64,000 bases of DNA, taken from NCBI GenBank assembly GCA_037178675.1, contig JAYMGJ010000206.1:124001-188000 (forward strand), read 5' to 3'. Position 1 is the first letter of the stretch. Each line of letters starts with the position of its first letter. Positions 1-10,330 of the stretch are shown here, in pieces. This DNA is from Scleroderma bovista. Lineage: Eukaryota > Basidiomycota > Agaricomycetes > Boletales > Sclerodermataceae. The translations under genes and the position numbers were made by a program. The notes under the pieces were generated by a model that searched no databases, had not been told where the DNA came from, and worked only from the letters and a program-made list of their open reading frames with translations.

Positions 1-1504
1 ACATGCGTATCAGTGGCTATTTTGGTGGTTTTACTGTATGATTACTGTGAGTCACTAGGCGTGCAAATATCTGAGAATCTCTCGTTGACAAGGCGTTGCA
101 CTAGTTCTAACCCTTGATCAGGAAGTGTGTAACATTGTCATCTCCCTGTTACCTTACCTATCCCAATCATCCTTTTCATCTGGGTATCGACTTTGTTTTT
201 TTTGGCATCTGGGGACCTGATACTGACATGGGATACAGAGACAAAGTTGGAAACTATCCAGTGGACTATACATATTCGTGCGGATTTCTTTACTGCATAG
301 GCTCTCAGTAGTTTGACTCCTAGGTTGGGATAGGTTCGGTATTTCGGAATTTTGTATAACCTGTGAGCCATTTCTTTGTGCATTGTGGTGCATTGTAAAC
401 TGAAGCTCGTACTACTGCAAACCTATAGGGTCACTACAATCTGTGAGTAGGAATATGATTTGTATTCGCAATATTGATCTCTTTTTCCCTGAAGTGGTAC
501 TTTTACTGCAGTCGATCCCGGTGAGTTTTGATTAAATCCTTCGCAGTAGTTCAGCTAAGCCACGACAGTTGTACGATGTTGTTTCAGTTCCGAATCTAAG
601 GATGTATTACTAAATCTTCGTGGTTGGGGTTTATGATTAGATGTATGTGAGACTAGTGCTACTGTTGACTCTGACTTTATTCACAAAACTTAGGCAGCTT
701 CACCTTAAACCTTCAACCATGGGCAAGTTCTGTGATTTGGTGGTCAGTGCAAGGTAGTGTTACACTCTACACACAATACAGTCTTGCCATTGAAAATGGG
801 TCACCCACAGGGATACTACAAATGTGGCTTTACGCACTGTACCATTGCTCTAAGAAGCTTCTGGTCTTCATGGCCACTTTTTGTTGGGGAAGTTGGTTCC
901 ATGGTGTGGATATTGATTTTAAGCAATCCCTTAAGTAAGTCATGATACACTATTGGCTTTCATCAAGACTTCATCTACAACAAGCTCTGACTGCTGTGAC
1001 AGGGATAACATCATCTCTTTCCCGGGATATACTGATCTCTGTCTCAGTGAATTGCCTGGAGGGTTTACGACCAGCTGGATCTCTTGTCTTGTTTTTGAGG
1101 CTACGTTATGTTTACTTGCCATCTATGCTGGTATCAAACACTCGAGGGGACCATCATATGGTCAATGAAAACCAACAGACCACGATTGATTGATGTCCTT
1201 ATCCAGGGAAATGTCATATATTCCCTCAGGTTAGTTTTCTGGTGTCATTCCTGTAAGTAAGCTGATGTTGAGACACAGTCCTCTCGTAATGTTTATCTTG
1301 CTTGTGATACCCTCGCCTAACAGGCTCGCGGTTCAGTTGTTGGCAGGTGACCTTCTCTTCAGTGCATCATTCACGATTTTGGCTGGCTGTCATCTTATCC
1401 TTTCGGTCAGAGAGGCAGCTTCCTCGCTTCAGTTGGACCAGTCAGTTTCTAACTTCCCATCAACGGTCGTTTTTGGAGGTAGAAGTAATTTAAGTCACGC
1501 ATAG
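1..1504 (+). pseudogene. DUF6533 seven-TM protein, copy A, partial and frameshifted
   Basis: The window opens inside this gene, so its first exon is missing. Joining the first two visible exons gives a YDYFLTLDQE motif, the signature of the N-terminal DUF6533 region of fungal multipass membrane proteins. Later exons give WLYALYHCSKKLLVFM (about 820-880), a segment with AIYAGIKHSR (about 1120) and a C-terminal GCHLILSVREAA (about 1380-1420). Compared with copies B and D, the stretch between the two Met codons near 870-903 is 31 nt instead of 33, a 2-nt deletion. A second frame break lies near 1160, before the RPRLIDVLIQGNVIY segment. These breaks argue for a pseudogene. The function of DUF6533 proteins is unknown; the family call rests on remembered family features, not a search. 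Confidence 0.6.
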
Positions 1505-2526
1505 GAAAATGTTTGAGGCTGTTGTGGGAATTCGACATGTATCGTGATGACTTCATGTGTCCAATGCAACCAATACACACCAGTATTCAGTGAGTGAAGG
1601 TGTAGGCTATATCAGTTAAGTTTCTTGTCAGAGCACTCTATTGCCATCATGGCGAAGAACTGATCCCAAGTTCGTGGATCCCTTCAAAGCTAATACTCAG
1701 ATATGGCAGTCATTATAGTGCAAGGTAGTGGGTACTAGGTCCTATTATCAGCACTCGCCGGCCTGTCATCTTTGCCATAGTTGTCCTAGTCTGTACCGCC
1801 TTCTTGTGCTGAGTTTTGAATGAGGGGCCAACTCCAGAATGCTAAAAAGTAACTTTCTCTAAAATGGTGGAGCATCGACATCACTGACCACTTCTCTGGT
1901 GAAAGAGCCCCGTAAACCTTGGGAACTTGTAGGCCAGTAGGCCCTGGCTGCATAAGGTTCATGCATGGTCAATGCAGCGAGTCATCAATATGTTATGTAA
2001 TGAGTCGTCATTTGCCCCCGTCCCCGTTTGGTGCAGTTTGTCAGCTCTATTCTAACCCACTCCATTAGTCAGATACTGCTACGTTGTTCCCCGTTGTTCC
2101 ATCTGCCCGCAATAACCAAATAACCATCCTTTCCCTGGACCCCGTGACTAGTTTTCGCTTCAAATCTTTGGTGAGTACTATTGATGCTGCACACAATCCT
2201 TTGCTTGGCCAGAGAAATTGATAGCCGACATGATTTCCCCCTGTGGGCATCCGTTTCCCCCGCCGAAGTGTCGGAGAAGCGCCAAGGCCCAACATGAGGG
2301 GCCTGATATGCATTTACTTCCGGGCACCCAAAGAACACCGGAGAGTCTGTATATGGTAATGCGCGTATTCGGCTAATAATACTACCACGCTGAAGGAATG
2401 CCACCGCTCCAACGCAGGCACATAACGAATTCCATGCAGTATATAAGATAAAAGACCACGACTTTCTCGCGGCTCGACCAGCGTTCCCCCACACCCCGTC
2501 TGGTTTTCAAGTTCTACCTGCGAACC
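1505..2526. other. Intergenic, upstream of DUF6533 copy B
   Basis: I see no supported gene. The open frames on the minus strand at about 2065-2565 have no recognisable domain and run antisense to the promoter of copy B. The stretch probably holds the decayed 3' flank of copy A and the promoter of copy B. Confidence 0.4.
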
Positions 2527-5496
2527 ATGGCAATAGCCGTCGCGTCTCCGATACCAGCAGATCAACTTGGTCCGTTGGAGCCGCTAGTAGCAGCAGTTCG
2601 GTTTGTAATACAAAATCGCGGTGGGTGTACTCGTTTATATATATATATATAAAGAAATCACGGGCTGAATTATATGCACTGCAGTGGCAATTACGGTGCT
2701 CCTATTCTATGATTATTGTGAGCGAAGACGGGTCCATCTTGCTGGAGATGGAGTGTTGCTGACGATGCAATGCACTAGTCATCACCCTAGATGATGAGGT
2801 GTGTACTACATTATCTCTGATTTATTTCCTCCTCACCTGACAGCTCTATTACTAACCCTCAGATCGAATACATCTGGGTATATCCCCTTTAATATTTATG
2901 AATGCTGCCTGACTTGGCTGACACGACCACTACAGAAGCGTCTAAGTTGGAACTCGTCCACTGTGTTATATATATTCGTACGAATTTCCTTGGTGTGTAT
3001 GGCGTTGACGGCTTCTGACCGCAGGCTGGGATAGCTTCGGTACTTCGGAACATTGTATAATTTGTAAGTTGTTCATTTTTTATACGGTGCATCGCCCACT
3101 GACGCTTTCATCCATAGGACCGCTACTACCCGTGCGTATGGCAATCTTTGTCATTTTACTCGCGGTGCTGATGATCAGGGAAGTAATGTTCATCCCAAAA
3201 ACAGACAAAGTGAGTGTGGAATAAAAATGCGCACTGGTTGCATCAGCTGAAACACTGTAGACGTACGATATTGTTTCGATTCCGATTTTGAGAATGTGCT
3301 ACTGAACTCCAAGTACACCGGTGCGATTATCTAGCTGTATGTGATATCTAGCCATGTCTTCTCTTTATTAACAAAATGGTAGAAAATGCCTCTTGTTCCT
3401 CAACCACCACCTTCCCCTTTGGGACAGGCCTCCGCTCCACCCAAACATCAGTGTTCACCCACATCCCCGTGCACGATCCTTCTCTCAGAGATAGGAAAGT
3501 GTTACCATGCCTTCCCCAAAGGCTCCTTCAGAGCCCGATTCGCCCCGCCTGCAGTCCCCCGCTCTGTACTCCACCACTTTGACGCTCACCCGTTTCACTG
3601 GTCCTGGACCACGAAAGCTGGCCCCAACGCTGGCAAGTCGTTCGCTGTTCCCACTGTCCCGACCTCGTGTCCGAAGGACAGTCCCAAGGCTCTCCACTGG
3701 ATAGTCTCCATTTTCCATGCGTTCAAAGCCCAGCTGGCCCCCCAGGCGCTCAACCCGGAGACTGGCAGGGTCTTACCCAGCTATGTCAAACTCTACCAAA
3801 ACAATATGTTGATGCATCTTCGCGCTCAACGGGCCCGCCCAAGGGCGGGCAAGCCCCCCACCGCTCCACCACCCAGAGCTGCCACCAGGCCCCTGGTCAC
3901 CACCCCCTCTAATTCCCCCGGCGTCATCGCGGAGCTCCGCGCGGAGATTGCGGCCCTGCGAAGAGAGTTCCAGGCCTTCCGTACCATGCACGAGGCTTCT
4001 GCCCTAGCCCCCCTCTCTCCTCGCACCGCCCCTACGGTAGTGCCTCCCCATCCCCCCTCCCCCTCCTCATCCTCGGCTATGTCAGTAATCATGGACTCTA
4101 CTGCCCACCCACAGCACAGATGGCTGCAGCCGTTATTAGATCACAACCACTGCCCCCTCTCTATCTACCGAGCTGTCGACTCCTCCATGATTCCCTTTTA
4201 TCCCCTCTGCATCCCCGAGGACGTGCAGCTGGTAGTGCAGGCCATCTTCTCTGCGGACTCGCCTAGGTTCGTGGGTCTCGACTCCAACGGCGACCTTCAG
4301 GTTGCCATCCAGGCTCCCCCAGAGTTGGTGGTCAGCGCGATAGTCATGCCCGAGGGCGCGCGCCTCCCACCGCCACCAAACATACGTTAGCCGATCGCTG
4401 GCCTCTACCCACCCCATCCCCTTTCCGCGTCTCTGTTTTTTCTCTTTTCTGCTCCCCTTTTGCGCTTCCCAGTTTGTCGGTATACAGTGTCGGCGCCCTC
4501 ACGGGCCTTTCCCTTACCACCTACATGGGTGCATAGGGTCGTGTGGTTTGACTTGGTCAGGTGGTGTAGCCTCACGTAGTGGAATCGTATAGTCAGTATG
4601 GGACAACATAGGATTGTATTCCTCAGGTTCCTTAACAGAGATTAAAAAAAAAAAAAAAAACAAAATGGTAGGCCAATTTACCTTCGGCTCTGAAGCTTGG
4701 GTGGGTTCCGTTATTTGGTGGGTGGTTCAAGGTAAAGTTACAATTCCATCATCTTGCATGGCCTTGCCGAAGCTATTACAGTGATACTACAGCTGCGCCT
4801 TTACGCCCTTTATGGTTGCTCGAAGAAGCTTCTGGTCCCGATGGTGATATTATTCGCCGCAGAGCTTGCCCCCATGCTGTGGATCCTGATCGGAACCAGT
4901 CTTCTACGTGCTGGTTCGTCATTAGCTTTCATTAGGATTTCCGCCGTTACAGATTCTGATTTCTGTTGCAGATACATTTTCCGAGCACATTTACATTACA
5001 GGAGACTACTACCACGATGTAGAACTGTGTTTCGGTTACACCGTCCCTGCATACGGTCACATATGGGTCCCTTCTTTTGTTTTCGATGCGATTCTGGCTA
5101 TACTTGCTGTCTGGGCCGGTATCCAGTACTCAAGGCAGCAGTCTTATGCCCTGTCGAGGTTTAACAAGTCACGGCTAGTCGATATTCTAATCCACGGAAA
5201 TGTGGTATACTTCATCAGGTGGGTATTCTCATGTCACTGCTGAATAGAACCTGACCATAAGAGGCAGTCCTCTCGTCACATTCATTCTCCTCCTTAAAGC
5301 AGGTGTGAGCCAAGAGCTTACGTGGTTCGCCGACACACTCCTCTTCAGAGCACCAATCGCAATTTCCGCTGGTTGCCGGCTTATCCTCTCGATCCGACGG
5401 GTGACAGGTTCCTCCACTAAGCAATACTCTTCTATGTCCACGTGGGGCACATCGAGTACGGCTGTTCCTGGACCTAGCGCTAGCCAGGGGCCCTAG
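2527..5496 (+). CDS. DUF6533 seven-TM protein, copy B, interrupted by a retroposon in an intron
   Basis: The gene starts at ATG 2527 (MAIAVASPIPADQLGPLEP); exon 1 ends at 2620 and exon 2 begins at 2685. Splicing yields YDYFITLDDE followed by IEYIW and then WNSSTVLYIFVRI, the full DUF6533 signature. After the inserted element the gene resumes at 4672 with the segment FTFGSEAWVGSVIWWVVQG. It continues through LRLYALYGCSKKLL (about 4795), the PAYGHIW loop (about 5050), RFNKSRLVDILIHGNVVYF (about 5160-5215) and GCRLILSIRR (about 5375), and stops at 5496. Several TM helices are evident. The insertion at 3382-4659 separates the likely branch point from its acceptor, so splicing may be impaired. It could be a recently disabled gene or one that still splices a long intron. 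Confidence 0.6.
3371..3381. repeat. Target-site duplication, left copy (partner at 4660-4670)
   Basis: acaaaatggta is exactly repeated on both sides of the retroposon. The right copy is immediately followed by the natural splice acceptor (gtag then gcc), as in paralogue D. Confidence 0.85.
3386..4390 (+). CDS. Uncharacterised ORF of the retroposon (334 aa, Pro-rich, coiled coil)
   Basis: A single uninterrupted 334-codon frame fills most of the retroposon, beginning only 4 nt after the target-site duplication. Residues 1-60 are Pro/Ser-rich. A globular part follows, with KALHWIVSIFHAFKAQLAP (about 100-120) and VLPSYVKLYQNNMLMHLRAQ (about 128-147). Residues 150-180 are Pro/Arg/Ala-rich. A predicted coiled coil, ELRAEIAALRREFQAF, lies at about 182-198, then a Ser/Pro linker and a C-terminal domain from about 250. 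The order of basic/Pro region, coiled coil and C-terminal domain recalls LINE ORF1 or gag-like proteins, but I recognise no family. The lack of introns in an intron-rich genome fits retroposition of an mRNA. Confidence 0.55.
   Translation: MPLVPQPPPSPLGQASAPPKHQCSPTSPCTILLSEIGKCYHAFPKGSFRARFAPPAVPRSVLHHFDAHPFHWSWTTKAGPNAGKSFAVPTVPTSCPKDSPKALHWIVSIFHAFKAQLAPQALNPETGRVLPSYVKLYQNNMLMHLRAQRARPRAGKPPTAPPPRAATRPLVTTPSNSPGVIAELRAEIAALRREFQAFRTMHEASALAPLSPRTAPTVVPPHPPSPSSSSAMSVIMDSTAHPQHRWLQPLLDHNHCPLSIYRAVDSSMIPFYPLCIPEDVQLVVQAIFSADSPRFVGLDSNGDLQVAIQAPPELVVSAIVMPEGARLPPPPNIR
4391..4659 (+). other. 3' UTR and poly(A) tail of the retroposon
   Basis: This T/C-rich stretch after the stop codon leads to gagatt and a 17-A run ending at 4660. 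No canonical aataaa signal is visible just before the tail, which is common in fungi. Confidence 0.6.
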
Positions 5497-6505
5497 GCGG
5501 AGTTGTTCACTGGCCAGGACTTCTCGGGGGGAGAGTGGAGACGAGGCTGGAAGCGTTGATTGGAAAGATACATCTGTTTGAGATCTTCATCGTATCTACT
5601 GGCGTCGATCTTGATCGGCTGCAGGAAGGCGCGTTGGATTTCCGTGCTATGCTATGCACATATTCACCCTAGTACTCAAGTAGTTGGCTTACCCATCCTC
5701 GCAGATGTGATGACATGCATTCCCAGGGTTATCACAGCATTGATCACCCCCGTGACGAATTTGCTCCGTCTCCGACATCGGGGCTCGTTGTGGTCCGACT
5801 CCGTCTTGCGCGGCCTTTCCCTCTCCAGGTTCCATGGAACACTAATCTGGGTTTGCAGATTAAGTAAACCGACCTCTTCGTTAGCCTATCAGGAATTGCC
5901 TCAGACATTCTATCTCAATTGCAAAGGAAGCCAGGCGGGGGTCCCAAGCGTAGTTGACATGGGCACAAATGACGATGGTCGGTGATTGTTAATCGCCGCT
6001 TTCCCCGAATTGCCCGTAGGCTGTGCCCTGCTGCACGCTGCTGTATATTATTGATCTCGTGAGCAATACCGGTTTCACGATCCTACTAATGCCAGGTATG
6101 GTACTCTGAGCGGCGGAAAGCTTCTGGAAACATATGATTGGCAGAATGATTCTCACCATCGGGTGCTGTTGTCACATAAAAGTTGAGGGGGTAAACCGCC
6201 GTAAGTTGTGGTTCATCTGGCTTTACTGTAAAATTACCGCCCAGCAAGTTGGTCACCATCAGCTCTGATACGTTTCTTCGACTCGAAGCGAAATTCATTA
6301 GGGATATGTATGTAATCCATGGAGGACAGTGTCTTACGATCAGTTAAAGGTAAGTCATCGATTGTTCAACACACATGACATATGTCGAGCTTCGTAGCTC
6401 CAGTGCTCCACCCGTCACGTAAGGTAACTGTCACTTTCCCGCGGTTTGCTCCCATCGTGCCGACTCTTTGTGGTGTGCCTTCAGCATAAAAGAAACATTG
6501 TTTGG
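5497..6505. other. Intergenic between DUF6533 copies B and C
   Basis: The longest frames (5560-5985 plus, 6086-6298 minus) show no recognisable domain, no introns matching the array and no similarity to neighbours that I can see. Probably non-coding or long-decayed sequence. Confidence 0.4.
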
Positions 6506-6602
6506 ATGAACTCCCTTCCATCTATGCGCTATTATCAGCATATGATCTGGAACTGGCAGCTCACTGTAAGTGCCAATGTTCCCTAAAGCCGGTCATTGAA
6601 CT

Positions 6603-8153
6603 ATGCAAACTACAGTGGCGGTTTCTCCCCTCCTATTCTATGAGATCTGTGAGTCAATTGTAGATTTGAATCTTGCTGTTGATCGCTTCATGCTGACAGT
6701 TTCTAGTGTTAACCCTGGACCAGGAGGTATGTATTATCGTCTTCTCGGTTCCCCATCTCCATCTCACACCGACAACCCGTCGAGGTTGAACTCATTTGGG
6801 TAGTTCCTTTATTTCTCGGATTACACATTCAGTCTGATTTGGCGGATGCAGCGACGACCCTGGAGACCGTCCACTGTATTATACATATTCGTGCGCATTT
6901 CTTCCTCGGGTTGGAAGCCTTTGACCGATTGCAATAGATTCGGTACTTTGGAACCGTATATAATCTGTACATCTTTTTTTTTTCCGCGTGATTTATGGGC
7001 AGACTGAAACGTGTACTCTGCCAATAGGATCCTTAACGTTCGTAAGTGAGCAAATTTCCGTTTTCACATTTGTAGTGCTGATCGCTTTTCACCGACAAAG
7101 TGATGCTCGCCCCAAAATCAGTCACGGTAGGTTCTCCAGTCTTACATGGCAATCAGTACACCAGCTGAGTCAGTCACGGCAGACGTACGGTAGTGTCGCC
7201 ATTTCTAATCTGGACGCGTTGCTGAAATGGTATTGGTTGGCGAATATCTAGTTGTATGCACCATCTTCCTCACGAATTTTCATGCGATTAATTTGGCAAC
7301 AGGTAATACCACCTTAGCTCTTCAATCCTGGGGAGGTTGTGTTATTTGGTGGGCAGTACAAGGTAGCTTTCACTACATAACGTCCGACTTTATCTTACCG
7401 GGTCCTACCACAAGGGGTACTGCAGATGCGCCTTTATGCCCTGTATCATTGCTCGAAGAACCTCCTGATGTTCATGGTGTTCTTTTACCTCTCAGAAATT
7501 GGTGTCATGATGTGGATTTTGATTGCAAGCAATCTCTTAAGCGGTCGTGGGTTATCAGCTGACATTGACTCTTCGGTCGTTTCATGTTTTGATCCCTTAC
7601 AGAAACGATCGTGGAGTCTATTTCATTCCCCGGACAAAAGACGACAGACTTGTGCGGCAGCTTGGTGATTGCTGCATACTCATATATCTGGGTCCCTTGC
7701 CTTGCTTTCGATAGCATTCTTGCTATTCTTCTATCTGGGCTGGTATCAAGCAGTCGAGGCAGCAGTCTCATTCTCAATCAGCGAGGTTTAACAGGCCACG
7801 GCTGATCGACGTCCTGATTCAGGGAAATGTCATATACTTCCTCAGGTGTGGGCCGTTTCGCGACGTTATGTATCGGGCGTAAATTCATCACAGTCAAATG
7901 CAGCCCTCTAGTCACACTCGTCTTGCTCGTGAAACACTCCGTCAGTCTCGAGGTACAATGGTTTGCCGACACACTCCTCTTTAGAGCACCAGTCACGATT
8001 CTGGTTGGCTGCCGTCTTGTGCTGTCAATTCGAGAGGCGGCCAGACCGCCAGACTCTCGCTCATATGGCACGGACTCGAGTACAATTGTTCTAAGTACAG
8101 TTGTTTTTGGGGATAGACCATATGGAGGGGAGGATAGTACGCACTGTAGCTGA
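6603..8153 (+). pseudogene. DUF6533 seven-TM protein, copy C, frameshifted
   Basis: The exon at about 6614 gives VSPLLFYEI and splices to LLTLDQE, the DUF6533 signature. The middle exons give GCVIWWAVQG (about 7335-7363) and LRLYALYHCSKNLLMFM (about 7425-7475). The exon near 7680-7750 reads YSYIWVPCLAFDSILAILL, then loses one base relative to copies B and D, after which WAGIKQSRQQ continues in the next frame. The C-terminal exon has FRAPVTILVGCRLVLSIREAA (about 7980-8045). No first exon comparable to MAIxxxSPIPAD is found upstream. The missing start and the frameshift suggest a pseudogene. Confidence 0.6.
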
Positions 8154-8564
8154 TTTCTGGATGGATCGTGATGTACTGATTATGTTATGACACGTCGCCG
8201 GGCGCCATCGGTCGTCAGCGGACTCTATATATATGCATCTAGGGTAACGACCTCCATGCACTATGGCCTTAGGCTAAGTACCTTACACATTGGACTCTGA
8301 GGGGGTTCCAACAGATAGCATCCGTTAGTGACAACTTACATAAAACCTCCGAGCCATCCGGTGCACACCTAACCTACTAGGCTAAGTCAAACCAAGCGTG
8401 TACTATTCGCCGATTCCTGTGCTTTGGATCATAAGACCACATGCATCTCGGAGATAAAGGACCACAAATTTCTGGCGATTTAGCACCCAACTTCGTTTCT
8501 TCCAGTCATTGCAAAGTACAAAAAGGAAACAGCCTGTCTGGTTTTCAAGTTCTAGCTGCAAACT
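8154..8564. promoter_or_regulatory. Upstream region of DUF6533 copy D
   Basis: About 400 bp precede the ATG of copy D. The last 60 bp (cagcctgtctggttttcaagttctagctgc) closely match the segment before the ATG of copy B (ccccgtctggttttcaagttctacctgc, about 2495-2522), so the duplication unit includes promoter-proximal sequence. Confidence 0.45.
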
Positions 8565-10221
8565 ATGGCAATAGTGATTGGGTCTCCGATACCAGCAGAT
8601 GAACTCGGTCCCTTGGATCCGCTATTGACAGCAGTCCAGGCGGAATGGCAATCTCGCGGTGGGTGTAGCCCGTTTGTTAAGAAATCATACGCTGAAAGTA
8701 CTATATACATTACAGTGGCGGTCACGGCGCTCTTATTCTATGACTATTGTGAGCGAAGTACGAGCCCATCTTCCTGGAGATGGATTGCTGACGATGTAAC
8801 CAGTTCTCACTTTGGATCAAGAGGTATGTAGTACATTGTCTCTGTTTTCTTTCCTCCTTACCTGACATCTCCATTACTCATTCTTAGATCGAATACATCT
8901 GGGTATAGCCTCCCTTGTATGCATCCCGCCTAACATCGTTGACATGGCCGCCATAGAAGTATCAAGGTTGGAAACCAACCACTGTATTATATGTATTCGT
9001 GCGAATTCCTCCAGTGTGCATGGTATTGGCGCCTTCTGACCATAGGTTGTGATAGGTTCGGTACTTCGGAACGTTGTATAATTTGTAGGTCATTCATTCC
9101 TTTATGATGCATTGCATGCTAAAACTTGCATTCCACCCATAGGACGGCTACTGTCTGTATGTCCGATGATCTTCACTCTTTGCTTGCGATGTTGATGATC
9201 CGGGAAGTAACTCTCATCCGACGATCGGACAACGTGAGTTTGGGATGAATATTGCGCACTGGTTGCACCAGCTAAGCCACGATAGACGTACGGCATTGTT
9301 TTGACTCCGATTCTGGGGATGTTCTACTGAAATCCAAGCATTCCGGTGTGATTATCTAGCTGTATGTGATACTTACTTTGTCCTCTCCCCATTAACAAAG
9401 TGGCAGGCCAATTCACCTTCGGTTTTGAAGGCTGGGCGGGTTCTATTATTTGGTGGGCGGTGCAAGGTAAAGTTACAACACAGTCTAGCATGGCCTCGCT
9501 GAAGTTATCCCAGTGATACTACAGCTGCGCCTTTACGCCCTTCATGGTTGCTCGAAGAGGCTTTTGTTCTTCATGGCGACATTGTTCGCGGCAGAGATTG
9601 GTACCATGCTATGGATCTTGATCGCGACTAATCTTCTACGTTATGGTCTGTCATTAAGATCTTTAGTGTCACAGGTTCTGATCTCTTCTGCAGGAACTTT
9701 TGCTGAGCATGTTTCCATTACAGGATACTACTACAACCATATAGACATGTGTTTCGGTAACAGCATTCCTGCATATGGATACATATGGGCCCCTTGTCTT
9801 ACTTTCGATGTCATTTTGGTTGCACTTGCTGCCTGGGCTGGTTCCAAGCATTCGAGACGGCAATCATATTCCCTGTTACTGGGGTTTAACGGATCACGGC
9901 TAGTTGATGTTGTGATTCAGGGAAATGTGATATATTTTCTTGGGTGGGCATTCTGATGTCACTTTTGAGTACAATCTGACAATCTGCAGTCCATTCGTCA
10001 CATTGATTCTACTTTTGCAAAACAATGTGAGCCTCAAGATTCAGTGGCTCAGGGATTCTGCCTTCTTTAGAGCACCATTCACAATATCTGCTGGTTGCCG
10101 TCTTATCCTTTCAATCCGTGAGGCGTCTTCAAACTACTTATCTTCTAATCCAGTCGCAATGAGTACAATCATGTATCAAGATGGGTTCGGGAAAGATCTT
10201 GACGATGGAAGCAACTCCTAA
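8565..10221 (+). CDS. DUF6533 domain seven-TM protein, copy D (apparently intact)
   Basis: The ATG at 8565 begins MAIVIGSPIPADELGPLDP; exon 2 supplies VAVTALLFYDY and exon 3 FLTLDQE. Next come IEYIW and KYQGWKPTTVLYVFVRI, matching the DUF6533 consensus. Later exons encode FTFGFEGWAGSIIWWAVQG, LRLYALHGCSKRLLFFMATLF (about 9520-9585), ITGYYYNHIDMCFG (about 9718) and IPAYGYIWAPCLTFDVILV. These lead to SRLVDVVIQGNVIYF (about 9890-9940) and FFRAPFTISAGCRLILSIREA (about 10065-10125). Seven hydrophobic helices are apparent and no frame break was found in the exons I could align. One or two exon borders at 9030-9240 remain unresolved. Its role is unknown; it is probably a plasma-membrane or endomembrane protein. 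Confidence 0.65.
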
Positions 10222-10224
10222 GGC

Positions 10225-10330
10225 CATTATCTTGCTAATAACAATTTCTCTGGAGCACCGATCGCGATTTTGGTCGGTTGCCGCCTTGTGTTTTCGATCT
10301 GAGCCTGGGCAGCTTATTCTTTAATCCAGC
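10225..10330 (+). pseudogene. DUF6533 C-terminal exon remnant, copy E
   Basis: The sequence after 10235 reads FSGAPIAILVGCRLVFSI and then a stop. It corresponds to the last coding exon of copies B-D (FFRAPIAISAGCRLILSIRE). No other exons accompany it, so it is a truncated duplicate immediately downstream of copy D. Confidence 0.55.

Larger units (their letters stand above)
3382..4659 (+). mobile_element. Poly(A)-tailed retroposon with one ORF, inside DUF6533 copy B
   Basis: The element is flanked by an 11-bp direct repeat, acaaaatggta, at 3371-3381 and 4660-4670, and ends in a run of 17 A. The paralogous copy D has the uninterrupted site at about 9394-9412 (acaaagtggcaggcc), which serves as an empty site. 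This is the structure expected of target-primed or L1-like retroposition. Base composition is much richer in G+C and C-runs than the flanking DNA. No reverse transcriptase, RNase H or LTR is present, so it is non-autonomous, a 5'-truncated LINE, or a retroposed gene. Confidence 0.85.

Noticed and set aside
2065..2565. Overlapping open frames on the minus strand (up to 141 codons)
   Set aside because: No domain, no intron structure, and antisense to the promoter and first exon of DUF6533 copy B.
2636..2652. (TA)n run considered as a regulatory repeat
   Set aside because: It lies inside an intron of DUF6533 copy B and looks like an ordinary microsatellite.
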